A DNA stretch of 12,344 nucleotides from an uncultured Hyphomicrobiales bacterium. Its GTDB lineage: Bacteria; Pseudomonadota; Alphaproteobacteria; Rhizobiales; Beijerinckiaceae. A program made the translations under genes and the position numbers. This document shows positions 1 through 6,384 of this stretch, piece by piece (position 1 is the first letter of the stretch; each line of letters begins with the position of its first letter). The notes beneath the pieces are model-generated. The model saw only the letters and a list, made by a program, of their open reading frames with translations. It was not told the DNA's origin and searched no databases. The stretch is from positions 1 to 12,344 of the forward strand of contig CAIZGQ010000896.1 of the NCBI GenBank assembly GCA_903932565.1, given 5' to 3'.

Positions 1-230
1 ATACAGACCTTCCCAGCTGCATGAATGTGTCACCAGCCTACGTGTGTTTCGGCCGCTATGGGTGAGAAGCGGACGTTTGCAAATGTAAAGTTCTTCTTTC
101 TAATTGAACCATTACGCGAGAATGCAAAATATTTTCCGGAGATTTCCGGCGAAACGCGCGGGCGCGGAAATGAAAACCATCGTCAAGCTATGGCTTAGTT
201 TCTGAAGTGTACTCCAGGTATTGTATCCTC
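1..230. other. Left-edge non-coding stretch
   Basis: No convincing gene is visible in this stretch, which lies downstream of the minus-strand monooxygenase fragment. It is more AT-rich than the rest of the window and contains a perfect AAAATATTTT palindrome at 126-135 and a short direct repeat TTTCCGG-AGA-TTTCCGG just after it. I see no tRNA, promoter or terminator that I would defend. The base composition fits decayed or foreign DNA next to the mobile-element remnant. Confidence 0.5.
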
Positions 231-542
231 TCAGCCAAGCTCAGCGGCTCGCTCTAGACTCGCGATCATGGAAACCCGCTTAAGATAGGCACGTCCCAGG
301 TCAGTATCTGCAGCAGCAGCCCGCATCCGCGTACGAAAGGCAGCTTGATCCTCCGGTGTTTGCGCCTCAAGATTTTTCTTATTCTCGATTCTCTGCTTTT
401 CTACGTCTTCGAGAGTTACGAGCCGCCGCTGCAAGTCATAACGATCAAGCTCCTGCATTGGCGATTTTCCGTTCCAAACATCAATTAGTCTGTTGGCAAG
501 ATTGAGCGCATCGTGGATACCGCCATTCATGTGAGCTGACAC
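231..542 (-). pseudogene. C-terminal fragment of a PHBH-fold FAD-dependent monooxygenase
   Basis: About 100 codons survive, matching the C-terminal end of flavoprotein aromatic hydroxylases of the FAD_binding_3 type. The fragment begins near the flavin-contacting motif that reads GMNGGIHDAxNLA in the family, continues through the DRYDLQRR segment, and ends with a helical tail containing RAYLKRVSMIASL. The FAD-binding Rossmann N-terminus and substrate domain, roughly 250-300 residues, are missing. The frame stays open upstream of the GTG at 540-542 only to a TAA near 566-568, which lies inside the adjacent insertion-sequence remnant starting at about 551. The GTG is therefore unlikely to be a real start. 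The sequence just before MNGG reads V-S-A-H; the family usually has GDxAH followed by about nine residues and then GMN, so a small internal deletion may also be present. I judge it a non-functional remnant cut by the insertion element. The family is fairly sure; the original substrate is unknown. Confidence 0.72.
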
Positions 543-612
543 GGCAGAAGTGGTCCGGATTTGATGTTAGTTTTTTTGGTGGATTTTCCCCTGGTAAGAG
601 CGGAGATTGGCC

Positions 613-885
613 ATGAAGAGGAAGTGTTTTTCGACCGAGCAGATTGTAGCCGTGCTCAAGCAGGCCGAGATGGGCCTGGCGGTCTCGGACCTGGTCCGGC
701 AGATCGGAGTCTAGGGGCAGACCTTTTATTGCTGGAAGAAGCAGTATGGCGGGCTGTAGTCGGAGCAGGTCCGCGAGCTGAATCAACTGGTTGAGGAGAA
801 TGCCGGGCTCAAGAAGCTGGTGGCTGAACTCAGTCTCAACAAAGCTATTCTCCAGGATGTTCTATCAAAAAAGTTCCCAGGTTAG
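613..885 (+). pseudogene. IS3-family transposase OrfA, two nonsense codons
   Basis: Reading from the ATG at 613 gives a classic OrfA: an N-terminal helix-turn-helix beginning MKRKCFSTEQIVAVLKQAE, then a TFYCWKKQYGG segment, then a leucine-zipper-like region (VRELNQLVEENAGLKKLVAEL) and an ending LSKKF. The full length of 90 residues is normal for OrfA. In-frame TAG codons at 712-714 and 757-759 break it. The first falls where relatives have Ser in GVSEQTFY and the second where relatives usually have Gln after YGGL, so both look like point mutations in an otherwise intact reading frame. OrfA would normally bind the IS ends and supply the N-terminus of the OrfAB transposase by frameshifting. Non-functional here unless the amber codons are suppressed. 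Confidence 0.82.
867..873 (+). promoter_or_regulatory. Programmed -1 frameshift slippery heptamer A-AAA-AAG
   Basis: The heptamer AAAAAAG lies near the end of orfA with codons phased as A-AAA-AAG, the canonical IS3-family slip site. A -1 shift here enters the orfB frame and reads on as KKVPRLALMKDVVAYV, which matches the start of OrfB in related elements. It is preserved although both orfs are dead. Confidence 0.75.
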
Positions 886-1091
886 CGCTCATGAAGGACG
901 TTGTGGCCTACGTGACAGCGTGTCACGGCTAGAGCGAGCGGCGGGCCTGCGCATTGACGCGCCAGCATCGTTCCACGCAACGCAAGCCCAGTGGTCGTGA
1001 TCCCCGCACCGAGATCCGGCAGCGGATGCACGAGATCGTTCGAACGCGTATCCGATCTGGCTACCGACGGGTCCACCTTACGCGTTCGTGA
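874..1091 (+). pseudogene. IS3-family transposase OrfB, N-terminal fragment
   Basis: In the -1 frame relative to OrfA the sequence encodes ALMKDVVAYVTACHG, a TAG at 930-932, then SERRACALTRQHRSTQRKP and IRQRMHEIVRTRIRSGYRRVH, before a TGA at 1089-1091. These segments are the N-terminal HTH_21-type region of IS3-family OrfB transposases, including the characteristic GYRR motif. The rve integrase domain with its DDE triad, which should follow over about 200 residues, is absent. Similarity is lost right after GYRRVH, marking a deletion endpoint at roughly 1080. Non-functional. Confidence 0.78.
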
Positions 1092-1178
1092 CGATTCTGT
1101 TGAGATGACCCAATAGTCTTGCGGCTTCAATTTAGCCTTCCGGCCTCAATAAGGCATGAGGACCCGCGCCCCTCGTGG

Positions 1179-2249
1179 TCAGCGGTGTTTCTGATCTGGG
1201 CCAGGGGTATTTGCGAACAGATGCATTAATGGCACGCTCAACACGATGATCAGCAGCAGCCGAACCAAATGGAAGGCTGCGACGATCAGCACGTCGACCT
1301 GCATCGAGGAAGCAACGAGCGACATCTCGGTGATGCCACCTGGTGCAAGCGCCAGAACCAATGAGACGAGACTGAGGCCGGCGAACGTGCTGATGGCCCA
1401 GCCGAGCACAACCGTGAAGCCGATCAGGATGACGGTGCCAGCCAGATTGAGCGGCAAGAAAACGCGCCCGCTTTTCAGCAATGATGGTTTGCAGCGCGCC
1501 CCCAATGCTGCGCCGATCAGCACCTGTGCCACGACGATTGCATTTGTGGGAACGCTTGCATGCTGCACATGCGCCAGACCGGCTGCTCCGCCAACGAGGA
1601 TGCCGGCAAAAAGCCAGCCATTGGGAATGCGCAGGCGCGCGAAAACAAGGCCGACCACAATGGCAATCAGGCAGAGCGTGCCGAGCGGCCAGCCGGTCGG
1701 GTTCGGCGAAACGATCGAGGAAGCCGCGTGGAATATCTCTTGCGGAAGGACATGCACGATTTGCGGGATCAAAAGCGTAACGAGCAAAATCCGCATGAAC
1801 TGCCCGACGGATACCAGCCCGGGATCGCCGTGGTAGCGATCGGCGAGAACCGCCATTTCGGCAACGCCCCCCGGGAGACTGGAGAAGAGCGCCGTTCGCC
1901 TGTCCACACCCGCGAGCCGCGCCAGCACTCCGGACTGCAGACAGGCGAAGAGAATTGTCGAAAGCGTCGCCGCGAGCATCAGAGGCAACAGTCGCAAGAG
2001 TTGTTCGGCAACTTCTGGTGTCAATCGTTGGCCGGAGGCGATGCCGACAACGCCTTGAGCCAGCTCCCGGCCATAGGGCAGAACCTTCACCTCGATTGTG
2101 CAAAGTGCGAGGGCGGCTGTCGCGGTCAACGCGCCGATCAGCCATCCCAGCGGCAGATGCAGCCAGGTTGCCACCATGCCACCCAGTGCGGCGAGTGCGA
2201 GGCAGCCCACAATGCGAGGGAGGGAACTCAGGGCGTCTGTCTGCACCAT
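1179..2249 (-). CDS. AbrB-family (AbrB_dup, PF05145-like) integral membrane protein
   Basis: This 356-residue hydrophobic protein has an internal duplication typical of the Gram-negative AbrB_dup membrane family (not the Bacillus AbrB regulator). The two halves each carry a G-G-[VI]-[AT]-E-M motif, at residues 124-132 (SLPGGVAEM) and 301-309 (LAPGGITEM), about 177 residues apart. Each half also has a GW-L/F motif (GWLIGAL near 35, GWLFAGIL in the second half). I estimate around ten membrane segments. Members are often annotated as putative ammonia monooxygenase or transport proteins, but their function is not firmly known. It is last in the minus-strand hydrolase operon: its ATG at 2249-2247 begins two bases after the amidase TGA. 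A TTG at 2255-2253 overlapping that stop is an alternative start; I prefer the ATG. Context suggests a transport or efflux role for the operon's substrate or product, which is inference only. Confidence 0.85.
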   Translation of the reverse strand: MVQTDALSSLPRIVGCLALAALGGMVATWLHLPLGWLIGALTATAALALCTIEVKVLPYGRELAQGVVGIASGQRLTPEVAEQLLRLLPLMLAATLSTILFACLQSGVLARLAGVDRRTALFSSLPGGVAEMAVLADRYHGDPGLVSVGQFMRILLVTLLIPQIVHVLPQEIFHAASSIVSPNPTGWPLGTLCLIAIVVGLVFARLRIPNGWLFAGILVGGAAGLAHVQHASVPTNAIVVAQVLIGAALGARCKPSLLKSGRVFLPLNLAGTVILIGFTVVLGWAISTFAGLSLVSLVLALAPGGITEMSLVASSMQVDVLIVAAFHLVRLLLIIVLSVPLMHLFANTPGPDQKHR

Positions 2250-2251
2250 CG

Positions 2252-3670
2252 TCAAATTTCACGGCCCAGCGGTGGCCGGATTGGATAGCCCTGCAGGGCC
2301 TCGTAGGCAGCTGCGACACGAAGCAGAAGCGGTTCTTCGAAGTTCCGCGCTGCAAACTGCAGCGACAATGGCAGCCCCGCACTTGAAAGCCCGGCCATCA
2401 TGGCAAGTGCTGGATGGCCCGTGACGCTGAATGGCGTGCGCGCCTGGCGTGTGTAGGTTCGGCGGGTTTCCGCTGGCTGATCAAGCCGGCTTGCCGGCTC
2501 CATGGAGCTTGCCAGAAGTAGGATGTCGCACGCGTCAAAGGCCCGCTCCATCGCGTCCATCAGCTGCAGGCGCAGTTTCTGCGCCGCGATATAGTCTTCG
2601 GCGGAGAGAAAGGCGCCGGCCATAAGTGCGCGCCGGGCAAGACTGCCATACGCCTCCGGCCGCGTGCGCAGCATGCTGGCGTGGATGGAAAAGCCTTCTG
2701 CCGACATCAGGACACGGTTGGCGGCGAAGAAGGAGTCAAGTCGCGGGAGGCGGATCTGCGAGACGATTGCACCAGCTTCGCGAAGCAGGTCGGCCGCGGC
2801 ATCGAGTGCAGCGACGGTCTCGACCGGAGCCTCTAGATCCTCGGTATGAAAATGGCGCACAAACCCGATGCGCAAGCCCTCAATGCCGCTCTTGCCTTCG
2901 AGGCCGCCTTGACCGATGTCGCGGGTACAGTCGTCCCACGGGCAGGCAATGCTGGCGGGATCGGCATCGTCACGGCCAACGAGAGCGTTCAACAACAGGC
3001 CTGCGTCTTTGACCGTGCGCGCCAGCCCGCCGACGCAATCCAGCGATTGTGCCAGCGGAAAGACGCCAGCCCGCGAAACGAGCCCGTAGGTTGGCTTTAA
3101 TCCAACGATGCCGCATGCACTCGCCGGATGGCGGACCGAGCCGCCGGTGTCGGTCCCAAGCGCCAGGGGGAAGAGGCCGGCTGCCACACCTGCGCCCGAC
3201 CCTGACGATGATCCGCCCGGATGATGCGCTGTGTTCCACGGATTTGCAGCAGGCGGCAGCGGCAGGTCAAAGCTCGGTCCACCGCACGCAAATTCATGCG
3301 TATTGGTCTTGCCGAAAATGATGGCACCGGCAGCCCGCAGCCGACGGATGATCTCGGCATCTGCGTCCGCGACGTGGTTGGCCGTGACGGCAGAGGCGCA
3401 GCTGGTCGGCACGCCTTTGACGTCAATGATGTCTTTCACGGCGACTGGCACCCCATGAAGAGGGCCGAGATCGACACCTGCGGCCATCTCGGCTTCGCAG
3501 GCCTCGGCATCAGCAAGCACGGCAGAGGCGTCGAACGTGATCATGGCGTGAAGCACGGGTTCGAGCGCAGCGATGCGCGCGCTGAGCGACGACACAAGGC
3601 TGGACGGGGACAAGCCTCCCGTTCGGTAGCCAGCGGAGATTTCGTCCACCGTCATGACGGCGGGATCCAT
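2252..3670 (-). CDS. Amidase-signature family hydrolase (AtzE/GatA-like)
   Basis: A 472-residue amidase-signature enzyme of normal family length that hydrolyses a carboxamide C-N bond, probably in the cytoplasm as no signal peptide is seen. The Ser-cisSer-Lys triad is visible: Lys79 in GVPVAVKD, Ser154 in HHPGGSSSGSG and the nucleophile Ser178 in DTGGSVRHPA, followed by the conserved GIVGLKPTYG. The start is the ATG at 3670-3668, which shares one base with the stop of the upstream AtzG-like gene (TGATG). An upstream in-frame extension to 3802 would merely read through that gene. The small GatC-like partner encoded immediately before it is the arrangement of AtzG-AtzE (1-carboxybiuret hydrolase) and GatC-GatA, so it may act as a two-subunit amidase. 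With a CE4 cyclic-amidase relative upstream, I infer it cleaves the linear half-amide produced there. The exact substrate cannot be read from the sequence; gatA itself is unlikely in this catabolic context. Confidence 0.9.
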   Translation of the reverse strand: MDPAVMTVDEISAGYRTGGLSPSSLVSSLSARIAALEPVLHAMITFDASAVLADAEACEAEMAAGVDLGPLHGVPVAVKDIIDVKGVPTSCASAVTANHVADADAEIIRRLRAAGAIIFGKTNTHEFACGGPSFDLPLPPAANPWNTAHHPGGSSSGSGAGVAAGLFPLALGTDTGGSVRHPASACGIVGLKPTYGLVSRAGVFPLAQSLDCVGGLARTVKDAGLLLNALVGRDDADPASIACPWDDCTRDIGQGGLEGKSGIEGLRIGFVRHFHTEDLEAPVETVAALDAAADLLREAGAIVSQIRLPRLDSFFAANRVLMSAEGFSIHASMLRTRPEAYGSLARRALMAGAFLSAEDYIAAQKLRLQLMDAMERAFDACDILLLASSMEPASRLDQPAETRRTYTRQARTPFSVTGHPALAMMAGLSSAGLPLSLQFAARNFEEPLLLRVAAAYEALQGYPIRPPLGREI

Positions 3671-3867
3671 CACGAGGGGACCTTCACCCGCATCGGCGGC
3701 CAAGGTTCGGATGTTGGCTCGACACGCGGCTCGGACCGATCGCCAAGCCCGGCGCGAAATGTTTCGGCGCTCCGTGCGGCCGCAATAACATCTTCGCGGC
3801 ACTCTGCGACCGCCCTGCCAAGGCCTGCGGCTTCAGCCGTGGCAATAATCTCGTTATCGGTTGCCAT
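3670..3867 (-). CDS. AtzG-like (DUF4089, GatC-type) small amidase subunit
   Basis: A 65-residue protein placed between the CE4-like hydrolase and the amidase. It starts two bases after the upstream stop and its TGA overlaps the amidase ATG as TGATG, so all three are probably translated as a coupled unit. The architecture is a helical N-terminal part (AEAAGLGRAVAECREDVIAAARSAETFRAGL) followed by an acidic-to-proline tail (DRSEPRVEPTSEPWPP). This resembles AtzG-like proteins, which have a short helical hairpin and then a xxEPAPVF-type tail that wraps an amidase-signature partner as GatC does for GatA. Residue identity to that family is only judged by eye. The position and size are the strongest support. 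Expected job: stabilise or complete the active site of the adjacent amidase. Confidence 0.72.
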   Translation of the reverse strand: MATDNEIIATAEAAGLGRAVAECREDVIAAARSAETFRAGLGDRSEPRVEPTSEPWPPMRVKVPS

Positions 3868-3869
3868 GT

Positions 3870-4781
3870 TCAGCTCGCCACGCGTGGGGCGTTGCCTGCC
3901 ATCGTCTCAGCAGGTTGAAGCGCCGAATACCACTTGCAGACCTGACCGGGCGTGACGAAACGCGTTGCTCGATGCGCCGCAATCATGTCGATCATTTCGA
4001 CCAGTTCGGTGAAGCGGTGCGGCACGCCGACCAGATGGGGGTGCAGGGCAATGGTCATGATTTTCGGCCCATGCGTGGTCTCCCGCTCGAGGGCCGCGAG
4101 CGACCGGCGGACTCGATTGGCGAATTCACCCGTCGCATGTTTTTCAACCGCATAGACCGTGCTGTCATTCAGCTCGAGCGTGTAGGGAACCGACAGCATC
4201 GCACCGCTGGCCGTCGTCATCCAGCAGGGCTGGTCGTCAAGAACCCAGTCGAGAATATAGTCGATGCCGCAAGCCTTCAGATGATCGGGCGTTGCCGTGC
4301 TCTCACCGAGGCCCGGACCAAGCCAGCCGCGCACGGCCGAGCCGGTGAAGGCTTTCACCTTGTCGAGACTCTGCTGAATAATCGCGCGTTCGTCTGCTTC
4401 CGTATGCACGGCCTGCTGATACAGCCCATGGCCGACAAATTCCCAGCCCAATTTCAGGGTCTTTTCCGCACAAGTGGGATAAATATCAATCACATTGGCA
4501 TTGAGACTGGCTGCAGCGGGCAGCGACCGCGCTTCGAAAAGATCGAAGATCCGCTGCATGCCGACGCGCATGCCATATTCAGACCAGGCAAAGTTTGGAA
4601 TGTCAGGAACGCTGTGACGTCCCTGCGGCGGCGTGCTGATGCCGCGCGGCATCGGATGATCGAATCGCCAATGCTCCATGTTCACAACCAACTGAACCAG
4701 GATGCTTTTGCCCTCGAACAAGGGCAGCTCCGGTGCATCGCCCGCAAGGCGATAGGGGATGCGGGGATTGGAAGTGTACAT
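3870..4781 (-). CDS. Polysaccharide-deacetylase-fold (CE4) hydrolase, allantoinase/cyclic-imidase-like
   Basis: A 303-residue CE4/NodB-fold protein of the subgroup resembling PuuE-type allantoinases and cyclic imide hydrolases rather than true chitin or peptidoglycan deacetylases. Visible landmarks are VNMEHW at 33-38 (replacing the TFDDG motif of carbohydrate deacetylases), a long PDIPNFAWSEYGMRVG segment at 60-74, LNANVIDIYP at 93-102, the metal-ligand-type FVGHG with His118, RGWLGPGLGES at 151-161, DWVLDDQP at 178-185, and ALHPH at 245-249. There is no signal peptide, consistent with a cytoplasmic small-molecule hydrolase. The start is the ATG at 4781-4779, preceded by AGGAAAGGA at good spacing. 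An in-frame extension to 4886 lacks such support. It is first in the operon with the AtzG-like protein and amidase. I infer hydrolytic ring opening of a cyclic amide, imide or ureide. The family is fairly certain; the substrate is unknown. Confidence 0.83.
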   Translation of the reverse strand: MYTSNPRIPYRLAGDAPELPLFEGKSILVQLVVNMEHWRFDHPMPRGISTPPQGRHSVPDIPNFAWSEYGMRVGMQRIFDLFEARSLPAAASLNANVIDIYPTCAEKTLKLGWEFVGHGLYQQAVHTEADERAIIQQSLDKVKAFTGSAVRGWLGPGLGESTATPDHLKACGIDYILDWVLDDQPCWMTTASGAMLSVPYTLELNDSTVYAVEKHATGEFANRVRRSLAALERETTHGPKIMTIALHPHLVGVPHRFTELVEMIDMIAAHRATRFVTPGQVCKWYSALQPAETMAGNAPRVAS

Positions 4782-4869
4782 TGGCAGTCCTTTCCTCATA
4801 GCCAGCGCAGCTGAACCAGCGCTGACATTTGCCGCAGACCTCGACGCAGCACGGCCCAACCACTGGCGC

Positions 4870-4884
4870 GATAATTGCGTTATC
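4870..4884. promoter_or_regulatory. Candidate LysR-type operator GATAA-TTGCG-TTATC
   Basis: A perfect 5-bp inverted repeat with a 5-nt centre lies about 90 nt upstream of the hydrolase-operon start and about 145 nt upstream of the LysR start. The AT-rich dyad resembles LysR-family recognition sites in general, but it does not exactly fit the T-N11-A or the NAC ATA-N9-TAT consensus. Confidence 0.4.
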
Positions 4885-4983
4885 ACATCTGGTCTGGCGT
4901 CGCCGATGGGCGCACGTCAGCGACTAAGCGGACCATAATCCACCTGTCCCGGGCTGGGAGGTCGTCGCGACGCACTATCAGAT

Positions 4984-4997
4984 ATGCCTGCAGGCAT
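4984..4997. promoter_or_regulatory. Perfect 14-bp palindrome ATGCCTGCAGGCAT upstream of LysR
   Basis: This fully symmetric palindrome is centred about 38 nt before the LysR ATG. Its position suits an autoregulatory operator or an element overlapping the LysR transcript start. No second copy is seen in the window, so the role is a guess. Confidence 0.4.
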
Positions 4998-5028
4998 GGC
5001 TGCAGATTTGCCAGTCGGGGTGACGCAG

Positions 5029-6132
5029 ATGGAACTGAAACAACTCGAGTATTTCCGAACCGTGGCACGGGTCGGCAGTTTCTCGCAGGCGTCTGCCATG
5101 CTGATGGTGGTGCAACCGGCTCTCAGCCGGCAGGTATCCAAGCTCGAGGACGAGGTCGGGTCCAAGCTGTTTTATCGCAACGGCCGCGGCGTTACTCTAA
5201 CGGACGCGGGCCGCCGCTTTCTTGAGGTGGCCGAGCGCACGCTCGATGATCTCGAACATGTTCGCGCCGAGCTCAAGGCGGAAAAACTGGCTCCCACCGG
5301 GCTGGTCACGCTCGGCATGCCGCCCTCCGTCAGCGCGATGATCGGAGCCCCCCTGTTGATGCGCCTGCGCCGCAGCTTTCCCGGTATCAAGCTGCACGTG
5401 ATGGATGGGATGTCGGGCCACATCTGCGACTGGATGATGTCCGGCAAGATCGATATCGGCATCGTACACGAATCCCGACAGTCGAGCGCGCTTCTGCTGG
5501 AGCCGCTTCTCAGCGAGGCGCTCTATCTTGTTGGACGCCCCGATGCGGCTGTCGGGCGCGAAGAGCCGAAGGGCGCGTTCGGTCAGGTCACGCTCGATCA
5601 GGTGTCCCGCCTTCCGCTGGTTTTGCCGGGACAAAGCCATGGCCTGCGGCGGCTGATCGACAGGATCACCGCCGAGGCCGGTCTGGTTCTCAATGTTGAA
5701 ATGGAGGTTGACGCGGTGCGCACGGTGGCGAGCCTCGTTCAGGCGGAGGCCCTTTATGGGATTCTTCCGCTTGGCTGCGTCATTGACGACCTGCGCAGTG
5801 GTCAGCTCTCAGCCTGGCAGATCGTCGAGCCGGCGCTGACGAACGTCATGTTGCTCGCCACATTGCCGAACAAGCCATTCAGCCCAGCCATGCGCGAGGT
5901 TCGCAAGGCGATCCAGATCGAGATCGCGGCGCTCCAAATGCATGACGGGTCGCCGGCCTTTGACCATGCGGGTGGTGCCAAGAGGGGCGGCAAGACGGAT
6001 AGAAGGACGGATGGCAAGTCGCCAGCCTCCCGAGCGCTCTGGTCGCGTGATCCCCTCGCCCTGGCGACCACAGAGATGGCCTGCAGTCGGGAGCCAGTCA
6101 CCGGACGCTCTCCCGCACTGCGGCATAACTGA
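5029..6132 (+). CDS. LysR-type transcriptional regulator with extended C-terminus
   Basis: A LysR-type regulator of 367 residues. Residues 1-60 form the winged HTH (MELKQLEYFRTVARVGSFSQASAML, then QPALSRQVSKLEDEVGSKLFYRNGRGVTLTDAG), followed by a linker helix and a periplasmic-binding-like co-inducer domain from about residue 90 (LVTLGMPPS) to about 305. The family usually ends near 300 residues. Here about 60 more follow, rich in Arg, Ser, Pro and Gly with no recognisable fold. The start at 5029 is set by the family's typical beginning; an upstream ATG at 4984 would add 15 unsupported residues. The HTH and effector-domain style resembles the NAC/CynR-like group. It is divergent from the hydrolase operon and upstream of the ABC operon, so it likely senses the imported compound or an intermediate and controls one or both. 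The target choice is inference. Confidence 0.9.
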   Translation: MELKQLEYFRTVARVGSFSQASAMLMVVQPALSRQVSKLEDEVGSKLFYRNGRGVTLTDAGRRFLEVAERTLDDLEHVRAELKAEKLAPTGLVTLGMPPSVSAMIGAPLLMRLRRSFPGIKLHVMDGMSGHICDWMMSGKIDIGIVHESRQSSALLLEPLLSEALYLVGRPDAAVGREEPKGAFGQVTLDQVSRLPLVLPGQSHGLRRLIDRITAEAGLVLNVEMEVDAVRTVASLVQAEALYGILPLGCVIDDLRSGQLSAWQIVEPALTNVMLLATLPNKPFSPAMREVRKAIQIEIAALQMHDGSPAFDHAGGAKRGGKTDRRTDGKSPASRALWSRDPLALATTEMACSREPVTGRSPALRHN

Positions 6133-6384
6133 TAGAGCCGCAGCGTCATGGACGCTCGGATCGGAAGCGATAGTCTCGGCCTCCAACGATGGCATCCAAC
6201 CTGCACGGTCTGGCGCCTGCGAATTGTTCGAGGCATCGGTCAAACGGTCTCGGGGCCGGGGCTTTCAGCCATCGCCACCTCGACCATTAGGACGTCGACC
6301 ACCAAGAGCTGGGCCAACACGCCCAATCACTGACATCCAATCCTTCACTTTCTGGCATTTCGCATACGCATCAAGGGGACGACA
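6133..6384. other. Intergenic region upstream of the ABC transporter operon
   Basis: This 252-nt stretch between LysR and the binding-protein gene should hold the ABC operon promoter, but I cannot define one by eye. An inverted repeat AGCGTC-ATG-GACGCT at 6142-6156 lies 9 nt after the LysR stop; it lacks a T-tract, so it is not a convincing intrinsic terminator. A good ribosome-binding site AGGGGA at 6374-6379 precedes the next ATG by five bases. Confidence 0.5.

Larger units (their letters stand above)
551..1091 (+). mobile_element. Truncated IS3-family insertion sequence remnant
   Basis: The left end begins with TGGTCCGGAT at 551, consistent with the 5'-TG ends of IS3-family elements, directly next to the interrupted monooxygenase. 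A degenerate orfA/orfB transposase pair follows. The catalytic DDE part of orfB is missing entirely and no matching right inverted repeat is visible before the AbrB gene, so the right half has been deleted. The left boundary rests on the TG start and the end of monooxygenase similarity. The right boundary is only where recognisable orfB similarity stops, and 1092-1178 may be further scrambled element or host DNA. Confidence 0.75.
4782..5028. promoter_or_regulatory. Divergent promoter region between hydrolase operon and LysR gene
   Basis: This 247-nt intergenic space separates divergently read genes, the standard place for LysR-family regulators to bind and control both their own gene and the neighbouring operon. 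It contains two clear inverted repeats, listed separately. I could not assign -35/-10 boxes with confidence. An upstream in-frame ATG for LysR at 4984 lies within the region but has no matching family sequence. Confidence 0.6.

Noticed and set aside
882..1130. A minus-strand frame over the IS remnant
   Set aside because: The plus strand encodes recognisable OrfB text in this stretch; the minus frame resembles nothing known.
1135..1155. GCCTT...AAGGC as a terminator for the hydrolase operon
   Set aside because: Only five pairs with an 11-nt loop and no T-tract on the minus strand; too weak to call.
1132..2382. A long 416-codon minus-strand frame and several long plus-strand frames over the AbrB gene
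   Set aside because: They have Arg/Ser/Cys-rich composition typical of out-of-frame GC-rich DNA, while the AbrB frame shows membrane segments and family motifs.
3221..3955. A 244-codon plus-strand frame opposite the amidase
   Set aside because: It is antisense to clear amidase-signature motifs and has shadow-like composition with no recognisable domain.
3861..4814. A 317-codon plus-strand frame opposite the CE4-like hydrolase
   Set aside because: It is the complement of a well-conserved hydrolase frame, with no family signal of its own.
6352..6368. TGGCATTTCGCATACGC as a sigma-54 promoter for the ABC operon
   Set aside because: The GG and GC elements are twelve bases apart, not the required ten.
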